Source: JBFKUL01 sp041635755
Lineage (GTDB): Bacteria > Pseudomonadota > Gammaproteobacteria > Burkholderiales > SG8-39
Length of the DNA: 17,421 bases
Direction: 5' to 3'
Assembly (NCBI GenBank): GCA_041635755.1
Contig: JBFKUL010000027.1
Coordinates: 1 to 17,421 of the forward strand
The notes under the pieces are model-generated. The model was not told where the DNA came from. It made no database searches and saw only the letters and a list, made by a program, of their open reading frames with translations. The translations under genes were made by a program, and so were the position numbers. Below are positions 7,742 to 14,004 of this stretch, in pieces. The first letter of the stretch is position 1; each line of letters opens with the position of its first letter.

Positions 7742-8485
7742 CTATCCTGCGCGGTGGTTGCGGATGATGACGCCCGTCGCGAACAGGGCGAAGCCGATCA
7801 CCGACAGGAAGAAGATCAGGTCGCGGCTGTCGATCACGCCCTTTTGAAAGCCCTCGAAGTGCGTCATCACCGAGAACGCCGCCACGGTGTCGACCACCGC
7901 GGGACTGGCCCAGCGTACGAGCAGATCCGTTACCGGATTGAAGCCGGCGAGGATCAGGAACAGCAGGATCACCACCGAGAGAATGAACGACACCACCTGG
8001 TTGCGCGTCATTGCCGAAGTCATGCACGCGATCGCGAGGTAGGCGCCGGCGAGGAGCACGCTGCCGACGTAGCCCGAGGCAATCTGACCGTTGTCGGGTT
8101 CACCCAGCAAGTTCACCGTAACGATGACCGGGAAGGTAAGCGCCAGCGCCAGCGCGAGGAACACCCAGGAGGCGAGGAACTTGGCGACGATGGCCTGCCA
8201 GGTCGCCACCGGCAGGGTGAGCAGCAGCTCGAGCGTGCCGGCGCGCCGTTCCTCCGACCACAAGCGCATGCCGACCGCCGGCACGAGGATCAAATAGAGC
8301 CACGGATGCCAGATGAAAAACGACGCCAGGCTCGCCTCGCCGCGCTCGAAGAAGGCGCCCGCCGTGAACGTCAGGAACCCGGCGAGCAGCAGAAAAATGA
8401 CCAGGAACACGTAGGCCACCGGTGAGGTGAAGTAGCTCGAAAGCTCGCGCTTGGCGATGGTCCAGGTGGTGCGCACGGCACTCAT
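7742..8485 (-). CDS. ABC-2 type permease, GldF-like
   Basis: The product is 247 residues with about six hydrophobic helices. It begins with IAKRELSSYFTSPVAYVFLV, the usual opening of ABC-2 permeases of the GldF/NosY type, and has the cytoplasmic coupling motif EERRAGTLELLLTLPV at 78-93. The frame is open further upstream, but that part overlaps the ATPase gene. The chosen ATG (8485) overlaps the ATPase stop by ATGA and has GGAGG seven bases before it. It forms the membrane pore partner of the ATPase encoded immediately upstream, presumably as a dimer in the inner membrane. The substrate is unknown. Confidence 0.92.
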   Translation of the reverse strand: MSAVRTTWTIAKRELSSYFTSPVAYVFLVIFLLLAGFLTFTAGAFFERGEASLASFFIWHPWLYLILVPAVGMRLWSEERRAGTLELLLTLPVATWQAIVAKFLASWVFLALALALTFPVIVTVNLLGEPDNGQIASGYVGSVLLAGAYLAIACMTSAMTRNQVVSFILSVVILLFLILAGFNPVTDLLVRWASPAVVDTVAAFSVMTHFEGFQKGVIDSRDLIFFLSVIGFALFATGVIIRNHRAG

Positions 8486-9432
8486 TTGCTGGCCTCCGTC
8501 TTCGCCGGCTTGAGGGTGTCGGGCAGCGTAATGCGCCGGAACACCTCGTCGAGCTGGCCCTCCTCGGTGCGCAGCTGCTCGAGCTTCCAGCCCTCGCGCG
8601 AGGCAAGCTCGATGACCGCGCGGGCAAGATCGGTGGCAGCGTCCTTGTCCTTCGGGTAAACGCGCAGCGCGCCGTCGATCGGCTCGACGCGGCCCGCCTG
8701 CGTCAGTGCGGCGAGCTTTGCGCGGTCCGCCTGCGGGGCGCGCAGCGTCACGGCGCCGGCGAGCTCCGACATGGCGCGCAGCTCCTCGGGCGTGCCATTG
8801 GCGACGATGCGGCCACGGTCGATGATGATCGCGCGCGTGCACGCCGCATCGACCTCTTCGAGGATATGCGTCGAGAACACCACGGCCTTGGTCTTGCCCA
8901 GCTCGCGAATGAGATTTCTCACCTCGTGCTTTTGGTTCGGATCAAGGCCGTCGGTGGGCTCGTCCATCACCAGCACTTCGGGATCGTGGATCAGCGCCTG
9001 CGCCAGGCAGGTGCGGTGCTTGTAGCCCTTGGAGAGCGTGTCGATCGACTGGCCAAGCACCGAGTCGAGGAAGCACAGCTCGACCACGCGGCCCACCGCT
9101 TTGCTGCGCGCCTCGCCCCGGATGCCGCGCAGCTCGGCGACGAACTTCAGGAAGCCTTCGACCGTCATGTCGGGATACGACGCGGCGTTTTCCGGCAGAT
9201 AGCCGAGCAGGCGCTTGGCCTCGATCGGCGACTCCGTCACGTCATAGCCGCCAACGCTGACGCGACCGGCGCTCGGCGGATAGAAGCCCGTGATCATGCG
9301 CATGGTGGTCGACTTACCGGCACCGTTCGGGCCGAGAAAGCCAAGCACTTCGCCGCGCTCGACGTCGAAAGAGATGTCGTCGACAGCGCGTTTGGGGCCG
9401 AACGACTTCACGAGATTCTCAATGCGTATCAT
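8482..9432 (-). CDS. ABC transporter ATP-binding protein, GldA-like
   Basis: The product is 316 residues. Walker A GPNGAGKST is at 34-42, a Q-loop position with GYLPE (Glu81 in place of Gln), the signature LSKGYKHR at 133-140, Walker B VLVMDEP at 153-159, a GLD D-loop at 162-164 and the switch His189. LSKGY in place of LSGGQ and LPE in the Q-loop are usual for the GldA / ABC-2 exporter class. A C-terminal domain of about 90 residues follows the NBD. The start ATG 9432 begins MIRIENLVKSFG, the normal beginning of such ATPases; upstream in-frame sequence runs into the divergent spacer. No clear Shine-Dalgarno is seen. It is the first gene of the operon, so the operon promoter should lie in the spacer to its right. 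Confidence 0.94.
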   Translation of the reverse strand: MIRIENLVKSFGPKRAVDDISFDVERGEVLGFLGPNGAGKSTTMRMITGFYPPSAGRVSVGGYDVTESPIEAKRLLGYLPENAASYPDMTVEGFLKFVAELRGIRGEARSKAVGRVVELCFLDSVLGQSIDTLSKGYKHRTCLAQALIHDPEVLVMDEPTDGLDPNQKHEVRNLIRELGKTKAVVFSTHILEEVDAACTRAIIIDRGRIVANGTPEELRAMSELAGAVTLRAPQADRAKLAALTQAGRVEPIDGALRVYPKDKDAATDLARAVIELASREGWKLEQLRTEEGQLDEVFRRITLPDTLKPAKTEASK

Positions 9433-9601
9433 GGTTTTACCGAGCTCGTTTGGCTGTCCCCCGGTAGAACGCGAACGCAATTGGGGACGCGGGCGGGCGA
9501 CTTCAAGGGGCCGCATTATCGCCGAATTTCGGCCCACGCTTTCGAATAGAATGGCTGCCCCGTTGGAAAAAACCCCGCTTGTCTCATCAGGAGGAGTCGT
9601 C
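9433..9601. promoter_or_regulatory. divergent spacer between the ABC operon and the tct operon
   Basis: This 169-base spacer must hold both outward promoters. Visible elements are a near-perfect palindrome GCCGAA-T-TTCGGC (9521-9533), nested in GGGCCG (9508-9513) and CGGCCC (9530-9535). GATAAT occurs on the minus strand (9520-9515), 5 of 6 to a -10, and TAGAAT on the plus strand (9547-9552), 5 of 6. Neither has a convincing -35. The palindrome lies between the two -10 candidates, where a shared regulator could bind; that is inference. AGGAGG at 9589-9594 serves tctC. Confidence 0.4.
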
Positions 9602-10546
9602 ATGCGCATGTTCAGGAAAATTCTGGCGCTGGCCGCCTTCGCGCTGGCGGCGCCAGCGCTGGCGCAGCCCAGCCTCAAGATCATGATTCCGGCCAACCCC
9701 GGCGGTGGCTGGGACCAGACCGGACGCAATCTCGCCGCCGCGATGCAAAGCGCAAAGCTGGTGTCCTCGGTGCAGTTCGAGAACAAGGGCGGCGCCGCGG
9801 GCACCATCGGTCTGGCGCAGTTCGTCAACGCCGCCAAGGGCGATCCGAACGCGATGATGGTCGGCGGCATGGTGATGATCGGCGGCATTCACCTCAACCA
9901 GTCGCCGGTCAATCTGTCCATGGTGACGCCGGTGGCGCGCCTGACCAGCGAGTGGGAAGTGATCGTGGTGCCGGCCAATTCGCCGCACAAGACGATGGCC
10001 GATCTGGTCGGCGCGTTCAAGGCCAACCCGGGCGCGGTATCGTGGGGCGGCGGCTCGGCAGGCGGCACCGACCATATCCTGGTGGGCCTCGTGGCCAAGG
10101 CCGTGGGCGTCGATCCGGCGAAGATCAACTACGTGCCGTTCAAGGGCGGCGGCGAGGCCATCGCGGCGATCGTCGGTGGCCACGTCACCGCGGGCGTCTC
10201 GGGCGTCGGCGAGTTCGCCGAGCAGATCAAGGGCGGGCGCATGCGCGCGCTCGCGGTCTCGGCGCCTTCTGCGGTGGACGGCATTCCTGCGCTCAAGGAG
10301 CAGGGCATCAACGTCGAACTGGGCAACTGGCGTGGCATTTTCGCGGCGCCCGGCATCAGCCCCGCGCAACGCGACGCGCTGGTGAAGCTGGTGAAGGAGG
10401 CCACCGAAACGCCAGCGTGGAAGGAAACCCTTGCGCGCCTGGGCTGGTCGGGCGAGTTTCTCGGCGGCAACGACTACGCGAAGTTCATCGAGCAAGACAC
10501 CAAGCGCATCGCCGGGATCATCGACTCGCTGGGGATCAAGAAGTAG
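9602..10546 (+). CDS. tctC: tripartite tricarboxylate transporter substrate-binding protein (TctC/Bug)
   Basis: The product is 314 residues and begins with a clear Sec signal peptide: basic MRMFRK, a hydrophobic core and APALA before Gln22, predicting cleavage at 21/22. The mature protein has the Bug-fold landmarks: IMIPANPGGGWDQTGRN near the N-terminus, ENKGGAAGTIG, SWGGGSAGGTDH, and VPFKGGGEAIAAIVGGHV. It is the periplasmic receptor that delivers a carboxylated solute to the TctAB membrane pair encoded downstream. The ligand cannot be read from the sequence; the Asp usually contacting the ligand amino group in amino-acid-binding Bugs is not informative by eye. AGGAGG lies seven bases before ATG 9602. 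The gene ends with a double stop TAG-TAA that is part of a stem-loop. Confidence 0.95.
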   Translation: MRMFRKILALAAFALAAPALAQPSLKIMIPANPGGGWDQTGRNLAAAMQSAKLVSSVQFENKGGAAGTIGLAQFVNAAKGDPNAMMVGGMVMIGGIHLNQSPVNLSMVTPVARLTSEWEVIVVPANSPHKTMADLVGAFKANPGAVSWGGGSAGGTDHILVGLVAKAVGVDPAKINYVPFKGGGEAIAAIVGGHVTAGVSGVGEFAEQIKGGRMRALAVSAPSAVDGIPALKEQGINVELGNWRGIFAAPGISPAQRDALVKLVKEATETPAWKETLARLGWSGEFLGGNDYAKFIEQDTKRIAGIIDSLGIKK

Positions 10547-10574
10547 TAAACCGGACACCGAGGTGCCGGTTTAC
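10546..10574 (+). repeat. stem-loop 1 in the tctC-tctB spacer
   Basis: GTAAACCGG (10546-10554) and CCGGTTTAC (10566-10574) are perfectly complementary. After one bulged A, CACC and GGTG extend the stem, leaving a tiny loop. The left arm starts at the last base of the tctC stop. No T-run follows, so it is more likely an mRNA-end stabiliser or processing site than a terminator. Confidence 0.7.
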
Positions 10575-10577
10575 GTC

Positions 10578-10616
10578 GGCGCGATGGAGCGGGCGCGGTG
10601 CGCCCCTCATCGCGCC
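10578..10616 (+). repeat. stem-loop 2 in the tctC-tctB spacer
   Basis: GGCGCGATG (10578-10586) pairs perfectly with CATCGCGCC (10608-10616). The inner part GGGCGC-GGT-GCGCCC (10591-10605) plus AG/CT gives about 17 bp in all with two single-base bulges. It begins four bases after stem-loop 1. The downstream sequence ATTCTCGTT is not a proper T-run. Tandem hairpins after a binding-protein gene typically let the receptor mRNA outlast or outnumber the membrane cistrons. Confidence 0.7.
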
Positions 10617-10698
10617 ATTCTCGTTCCAGCCCTGCACAGATCCGACATTCGGGACATCCGGGGATTCCTCGCACTGATTCGGCAAGCGCGGAGCGGCG

Positions 10699-11184
10699 GT
10701 GAAGAAGGCTGAGGTTGCGCTTTCAGTCGGGCTGCTGGCGCTCGGTGTCGGCGTCGCGATCGGCACGGCGTACCTGCCCTCGCAGGCGGGCTATGCGCGG
10801 ATCGGACCGAACTTCGTGCCCGGCGTGGTGGCGTTCGGGCTGATCGTGCTCGGTGCCTTCCTGCTCTACGAGTCGCTGTCCGGCGGCTGGCGCAATATGC
10901 CCGCTGCAGACGAGCAGCATCCCGAGCACGCCTTTCACCTCGGTGCCTTTGGCTGGATCACGGCGGGGCTCGTCGCGCACATGGCGTTGATTCACTGGGC
11001 GGGCTTCGTGCTTGCTGGCGGCGTGCTGTTCGCGTGCGTGGCGCGCGGCTTCGGCAGCCTGCGCTTCGTGCGTGACGCAGGCATCGGGCTTGTCATCGCG
11101 CTCGGCGTGTTCCTGTTCTTCGTGCGCTTCCTGAACGTCAGCCTGCCCGGCGGCTGGCTCAAGACCCTCATTGGGGGGCTGTGA
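10699..11184 (+). CDS. tctB: tripartite tricarboxylate transporter small membrane subunit (TctB)
   Basis: The product is 161 residues with about four hydrophobic helices: an N-terminal one (LSVGLLALGVGVAIGTAYL), one after the IGPNFVPGVVAFGLIVLGAF segment, and two in the C-terminal half. The GPNFVP segment near the start and overall size fit TctB, the small poorly conserved partner of TctA in the inner membrane. The start is GTG at 10699, five bases after GGAG; the following KKAEVALSVG is a normal TctB opening. It is separated from tctC by two strong stem-loops and its TGA overlaps by one base the ATG of the duplicated tctA 5' copy. It lies in the usual tctC-tctB-tctA order. Confidence 0.88.
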   Translation: MKKAEVALSVGLLALGVGVAIGTAYLPSQAGYARIGPNFVPGVVAFGLIVLGAFLLYESLSGGWRNMPAADEQHPEHAFHLGAFGWITAGLVAHMALIHWAGFVLAGGVLFACVARGFGSLRFVRDAGIGLVIALGVFLFFVRFLNVSLPGGWLKTLIGGL

Positions 11185-11266
11185 TGGAGGCGCTCGCCCG
11201 CCTGCTTCAGGGCTTCGATATCGCGCTCAAGCCGATTAACCTGCTGTGGGGCTTCATCGGCGTGAC
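11184..11266 (+). repeat. 83-base direct repeat, copy 1 (tctA 5' end)
   Basis: This matches 11324-11406 at 79 of 83 positions without gaps. Differences are GAG/GAA, CGC/GGC, CTG/CTC and CTG/CTA in matching codons. Similarity begins at the ATG and ends sharply within the Thr28 codon. Confidence 0.95.
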
Positions 11267-11323
11267 CGCCAGAGCAGGGGGAAATAGCCCCCCCGCACCC
11301 CCCGTTACGCGTCACGCCTGCTA
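11267..11323 (+). other. 57-base insert between the two tctA 5' copies
   Basis: The insert has no similarity to the tctA sequence that follows the repeat in the intact gene. It contains G5, C7 and C6 runs; the G5 and C7 can pair around AAATAG. AGCAGG (11273-11278) and CCTGCT (11317-11322) are complementary near its ends. CGTGAC at the end of copy 1 (11261-11266) is complementary to GTCACG (11311-11316). No Shine-Dalgarno lies close to the ATG at 11324. Confidence 0.6.
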
Positions 11324-11406
11324 ATGGAAGCGCTCGCCGGCCTGCTTCAGGGCTTCGATATCGCGCTCAAGCCGATTAACCTCCTATGGGGCTTCATCGG
11401 CGTGAC
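11324..11406 (+). repeat. 83-base direct repeat, copy 2 (within intact tctA)
   Basis: This is the 5' end of the intact tctA gene, repeated 140 bases upstream with four substitutions. Confidence 0.95.
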
Positions 11407-12817
11407 GCTCGGAACCTTCGTCGGCGTGCTGCCCGGCGTCGGGCCTGCGCTGACGGTGGCGATGTTGCTGCCGCTCACCGTCAAGCTCGATCCGACCGGC
11501 GCGCTCATCATGTTCGCCGGCATCTATTACGGCGCGATGTTCGGCGGCTCGACCACCACCATCCTGCTCAACACTCCGGGCGAGTCCGCCTCGATCGCAA
11601 CGGCGCTCGAAGGCAACAAAATGGCGAAGAACGGTCGCGCCGGACCGGCACTCGCCACCTGTGCGATCGGCTCGTTTGTCGCCGGCACCGTCGCGGTGGT
11701 GCTGCTCACCCTGCTCGCGCCGCTGGTGGTGGAGCTCGCGCTCAAGTTTGGCCCGGCCGAGTACTTCGCCCTCATGGTGTTCGCCTTCATCACCGTCGCG
11801 GCGGTGCTCGGCGCTTCCACCACGCGCGGACTCGCGAGCCTGTTCGTCGGGCTGTTCCTGGGTCTGATCGGCATCGACAGCCAGACTGGGCAGCCGCGCT
11901 TTGCCTTCGGTGTGCCCGAGCTGCTCGACGGGGTCGACGTCGTGGTGCTCGCGGTGGGCCTGTTCGCGGTGGGCGAGACGCTCTACGTCGCGGCCTACAC
12001 CAGCCGTCTGCCCGAGAAGCTGGAGAAGATGAGCGGCTCGCTCTGGATGTCGCTGCAAGACTGGAAGCGTTCGGCGCCGGCGTGGTTGCGCGCTACCGCG
12101 ATCGGCTTTCCGTTCGGCTCGATCCCCGCGGGCGGCGCCGAGATCCCGACGTTCCTGTCCTATTCGACCGAGAAGAAGCTCTCCAAGCATCCCGAGGAAT
12201 TCGGTAATGGCGCCATCGAAGGCGTCGCCGGCCCCGAGGCAGCGAACAATGCGTCGGCTACCGGCGCGCTGGTGCCGTTGCTCACGCTGGGCATTCCGAC
12301 CTCCGCCACCGCCGCGATCCTGCTTACCGCGTTTCAGAACTACGGCATCCAGCCCGGGCCCCTGCTGTTCCAAATGCAGCCGGAGCTGGTCTGGGGGCTG
12401 ATCGCCAGCATGTACGTCGGCAACGTGATCCTGCTGATTCTCAACCTGCCGCTCATCGGCATCTGGGTGAAAGTGCTCAGCATTCCGCGGCCGCTGCTCT
12501 ACGGCGGCATTCTGCTGTTCGCGACGCTGGGCGCCTACAGCCTGCACCAGTCGGTGGTTGACCTCGTCACGCTGTACGTGTTCGGACTGCTCGGCTTCGC
12601 CATGCGTCGCTGGGACATTCCGGTCGCCCCGGCGGTCATCGGTTTGATCCTCGGGCCGCTCGCCGAGACGCAGTTCCGCCGCGCGCTCTCGATCAGCCAA
12701 GGCGACGCGAGCGTGTTCTTCACGCATCCGATTTCGGCCACGCTGCTGGCGGTAACGGCGCTGCTCATCATCGTGCCCTGGATCGTGCGCCGGCGGCGCA
12801 AGGCACGCCCGGCGTGA
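11324..12817 (+). CDS. tctA: tripartite tricarboxylate transporter large membrane subunit (TctA)
   Basis: The product is 497 residues, the usual TctA size, with about a dozen hydrophobic helices. Family motifs are GVLPGVGP at 34-41, GGSTTTILLNTPG at 74-86, and a second-half counterpart EGVAGPEAANNASATGALVP followed by LLTLGIPTSATAAILL, reflecting the internal symmetry of the family. It forms the inner-membrane channel with TctB and receives solute from TctC, driven by an ion gradient. The ATG at 11324 gives a complete TctA N-terminus. It overlaps the stop of the 46-codon frame (TAATG) and lacks a Shine-Dalgarno, so it may rely on reinitiation. Starting instead at 11184 is impossible because that frame stops at 11324. 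No TctDE two-component pair is adjacent. Confidence 0.95.
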   Translation: MEALAGLLQGFDIALKPINLLWGFIGVTLGTFVGVLPGVGPALTVAMLLPLTVKLDPTGALIMFAGIYYGAMFGGSTTTILLNTPGESASIATALEGNKMAKNGRAGPALATCAIGSFVAGTVAVVLLTLLAPLVVELALKFGPAEYFALMVFAFITVAAVLGASTTRGLASLFVGLFLGLIGIDSQTGQPRFAFGVPELLDGVDVVVLAVGLFAVGETLYVAAYTSRLPEKLEKMSGSLWMSLQDWKRSAPAWLRATAIGFPFGSIPAGGAEIPTFLSYSTEKKLSKHPEEFGNGAIEGVAGPEAANNASATGALVPLLTLGIPTSATAAILLTAFQNYGIQPGPLLFQMQPELVWGLIASMYVGNVILLILNLPLIGIWVKVLSIPRPLLYGGILLFATLGAYSLHQSVVDLVTLYVFGLLGFAMRRWDIPVAPAVIGLILGPLAETQFRRALSISQGDASVFFTHPISATLLAVTALLIIVPWIVRRRRKARPA

Positions 12818-12843
12818 CCGCGCCGGGGGGGCGGCGGTAAAAT
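12814..12843 (+). promoter_or_regulatory. candidate sigma70 promoter of the aldolase gene
   Basis: GTGACC (12814-12819; 4 of 6 to TTGACA) and TAAAAT (12838-12843; 5 of 6) are 18 bases apart. The -35 overlaps the tctA stop codon. Initiation near 12850 would give a leader of about 37 bases with GAGGA at 12878-12882 before ATG 12887. No terminator is evident for tctA, so read-through is possible. Confidence 0.5.
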
Positions 12844-12886
12844 CGCGGCTCCCCACCCCGTATTCATCCGCACCACCGAGGAATCC

Positions 12887-13909
12887 ATGGACAAGGCGTT
12901 GCTTACCAAGACTGCGGCCGCGATGGTCGCGAAGGGCAAGGGCATTCTGGCCGCCGACGAATCGAGCGGCACCTGCGAGAAGCGCTTCAAGTCGGTCGGC
13001 GTCGAATGCACCGAAGAAAACCGCCGCGGCTACCGCGGACTGTTGTTCACCACCCCGGGTGTCGAGCAGTATCTCTCCGGCGTCATCCTGTTCGACGAAA
13101 CGCTGCGCCAGAAAACGAGCGACGGCGTGCCGTTCGCGCAATACCTCGCCAAGCACGGCATCCTCCCGGGCATCAAGGTCGACCAGGGCGCCAAGGATCT
13201 GGCGCTTTGCCCCGGCGAGAAGGTGACCGAGGGCCTCGACGGGCTGCGCGAGCGCCTGGCGGAGTACTTCAAGCTCGGCGCGCGCTTTGCCAAGTGGCGC
13301 GCGGTGATCACGATCGGCGACGGCATTCCGACCCACACCTGCCTGTACGCGAATGCGCACGCGCTCGCGCGCTATGCCGCGCTGTGCCAGGAAGCCTCGA
13401 TCGTGCCGATCATCGAGCCCGAAGTGCTGCTCGACGGCGGCCATTCGGTGGAGCGCTGCGAGGAAGTGACCGAGGCAACGCTGCGCGCCACATATGCCGC
13501 GCTCGCCGCGCACAATGCGTCGGTCGAGCACACGATCCTCAAGGCGAGCATGGTGGTCTCGGGCAAGGACCACAAGCGTCAGGCGGGCGTCGATGAGGTG
13601 GCCGAGCGCACGGTGCGCGTGCTCAAGCGCACTGTTCCGGCGGCTCAGCCCGGCATCGTGTTTTTGTCGGGCGGCCAATCGGACCTCAACGCAACGGCAC
13701 ACCTGAACGCAATGAACACCATGAAAGGCCTACCTTGGCCCCTCACCTTCTCCTATTCGCGCGCTTTGCAGAACCCGGCGCTCAAGGCCTGGAGCGGGAA
13801 GATGGCGAACGTGCAGGCGGCGCAGAAGGCGTTCCATCACCGCGCCCACATGAACTCGCTTGCGTGCCAGGGAAAGTGGAAGCCCGACCTGGAAAAGCAG
13901 GCGGCGTAA
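12887..13909 (+). CDS. class I fructose-bisphosphate aldolase
   Basis: The 340-residue cytoplasmic enzyme cleaves fructose 1,6-bisphosphate to glyceraldehyde 3-phosphate and dihydroxyacetone phosphate, or runs in reverse. It is of the animal/plant-like class I Schiff-base type. Visible landmarks are GILAADESSGT with Asp24, GIKVDQG with Lys97, ARFAKWR with Lys136, PIIEPEVLLDG with Glu177, the Schiff-base Lys219 in TILKASMV, and FLSGGQSD near the C-terminus. There is no metal-binding class II signature. GAGGA precedes ATG 12887 by four bases. The gene stands just upstream of purC-purE-purK-Sua5; many betaproteobacteria carry an aldolase there, often of class II, so the class I type is worth noting. 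It probably has its own promoter. Confidence 0.96.
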   Translation: MDKALLTKTAAAMVAKGKGILAADESSGTCEKRFKSVGVECTEENRRGYRGLLFTTPGVEQYLSGVILFDETLRQKTSDGVPFAQYLAKHGILPGIKVDQGAKDLALCPGEKVTEGLDGLRERLAEYFKLGARFAKWRAVITIGDGIPTHTCLYANAHALARYAALCQEASIVPIIEPEVLLDGGHSVERCEEVTEATLRATYAALAAHNASVEHTILKASMVVSGKDHKRQAGVDEVAERTVRVLKRTVPAAQPGIVFLSGGQSDLNATAHLNAMNTMKGLPWPLTFSYSRALQNPALKAWSGKMANVQAAQKAFHHRAHMNSLACQGKWKPDLEKQAA

Positions 13910-13941
13910 GTGGGGAGGGCGGGGTCGGACTCCGTTTTCTC

Positions 13942-14004
13942 GGTGCCGCGTGCGCGGCGCCTTGCAAAGGTTCGGATGATCGAACCGGATCGCGTTTTTT
14001 ACCG
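13942..14004 (+). promoter_or_regulatory. purC leader with two hairpins and a T6 run
   Basis: GGTGCCGCG (13942-13950) pairs with CGCGGCGCC (13953-13961), with one G-T pair. GGTTCG (13969-13974) pairs with CGAACC (13981-13986) around GATGAT. A T6 run (13995-14000) follows eight bases later, too far for a standard intrinsic terminator. The T-run lies just before the purC ATG where a Shine-Dalgarno would be expected. No PurR-like operator was recognised. Confidence 0.4.

Larger units (their letters stand above)
11184..11324 (+). pseudogene. 46-codon frame starting with a duplicated tctA 5' end
   Basis: The ATG overlaps the tctB TGA (TGATG), the position where tctA would be expected. The first 28 codons read MEALARLLQGFDIALKPINL and on to GVT, matching the intact TctA N-terminus except Arg6 for Gly6. 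Then the frame enters an unrelated 57-base insert (ARAGGNSPPAPPVTRHAC) and stops at TAA 11322-11324, whose last A is the first base of the intact tctA ATG (TAATG). Three of the four base differences from the intact copy are synonymous. It is either a degenerate remnant of a partial duplication, or a functioning small cistron through which ribosomes reach tctA by termination-reinitiation, since tctA itself has no Shine-Dalgarno. An assembly join between strain variants is also possible. Confidence 0.6.

Noticed and set aside
9433..9601. Confident sigma70 promoters for tctC and for the ABC operon
   Set aside because: Only -10-like hexamers are visible; no -35 at acceptable spacing scored well enough to call a promoter by eye.
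9433..9888. 152-codon N-terminal extension of the ABC ATPase
   Set aside because: It crosses the divergent spacer and the tctC start; MIRIENLVKSFG is the normal ATPase beginning.
11384..13702. 772-codon open frame on the minus strand across tctA and the aldolase gene
   Set aside because: The translation is Arg/His/Glu-rich low-complexity text without domains. It is antisense to two genes with full family motifs, a usual artefact of GC-rich codon use.
13735..14004. 90-codon N-terminal extension of PurC
   Set aside because: It overlaps the aldolase C-terminus and lacks similarity to PurC; family proteins begin near ATG 14005.
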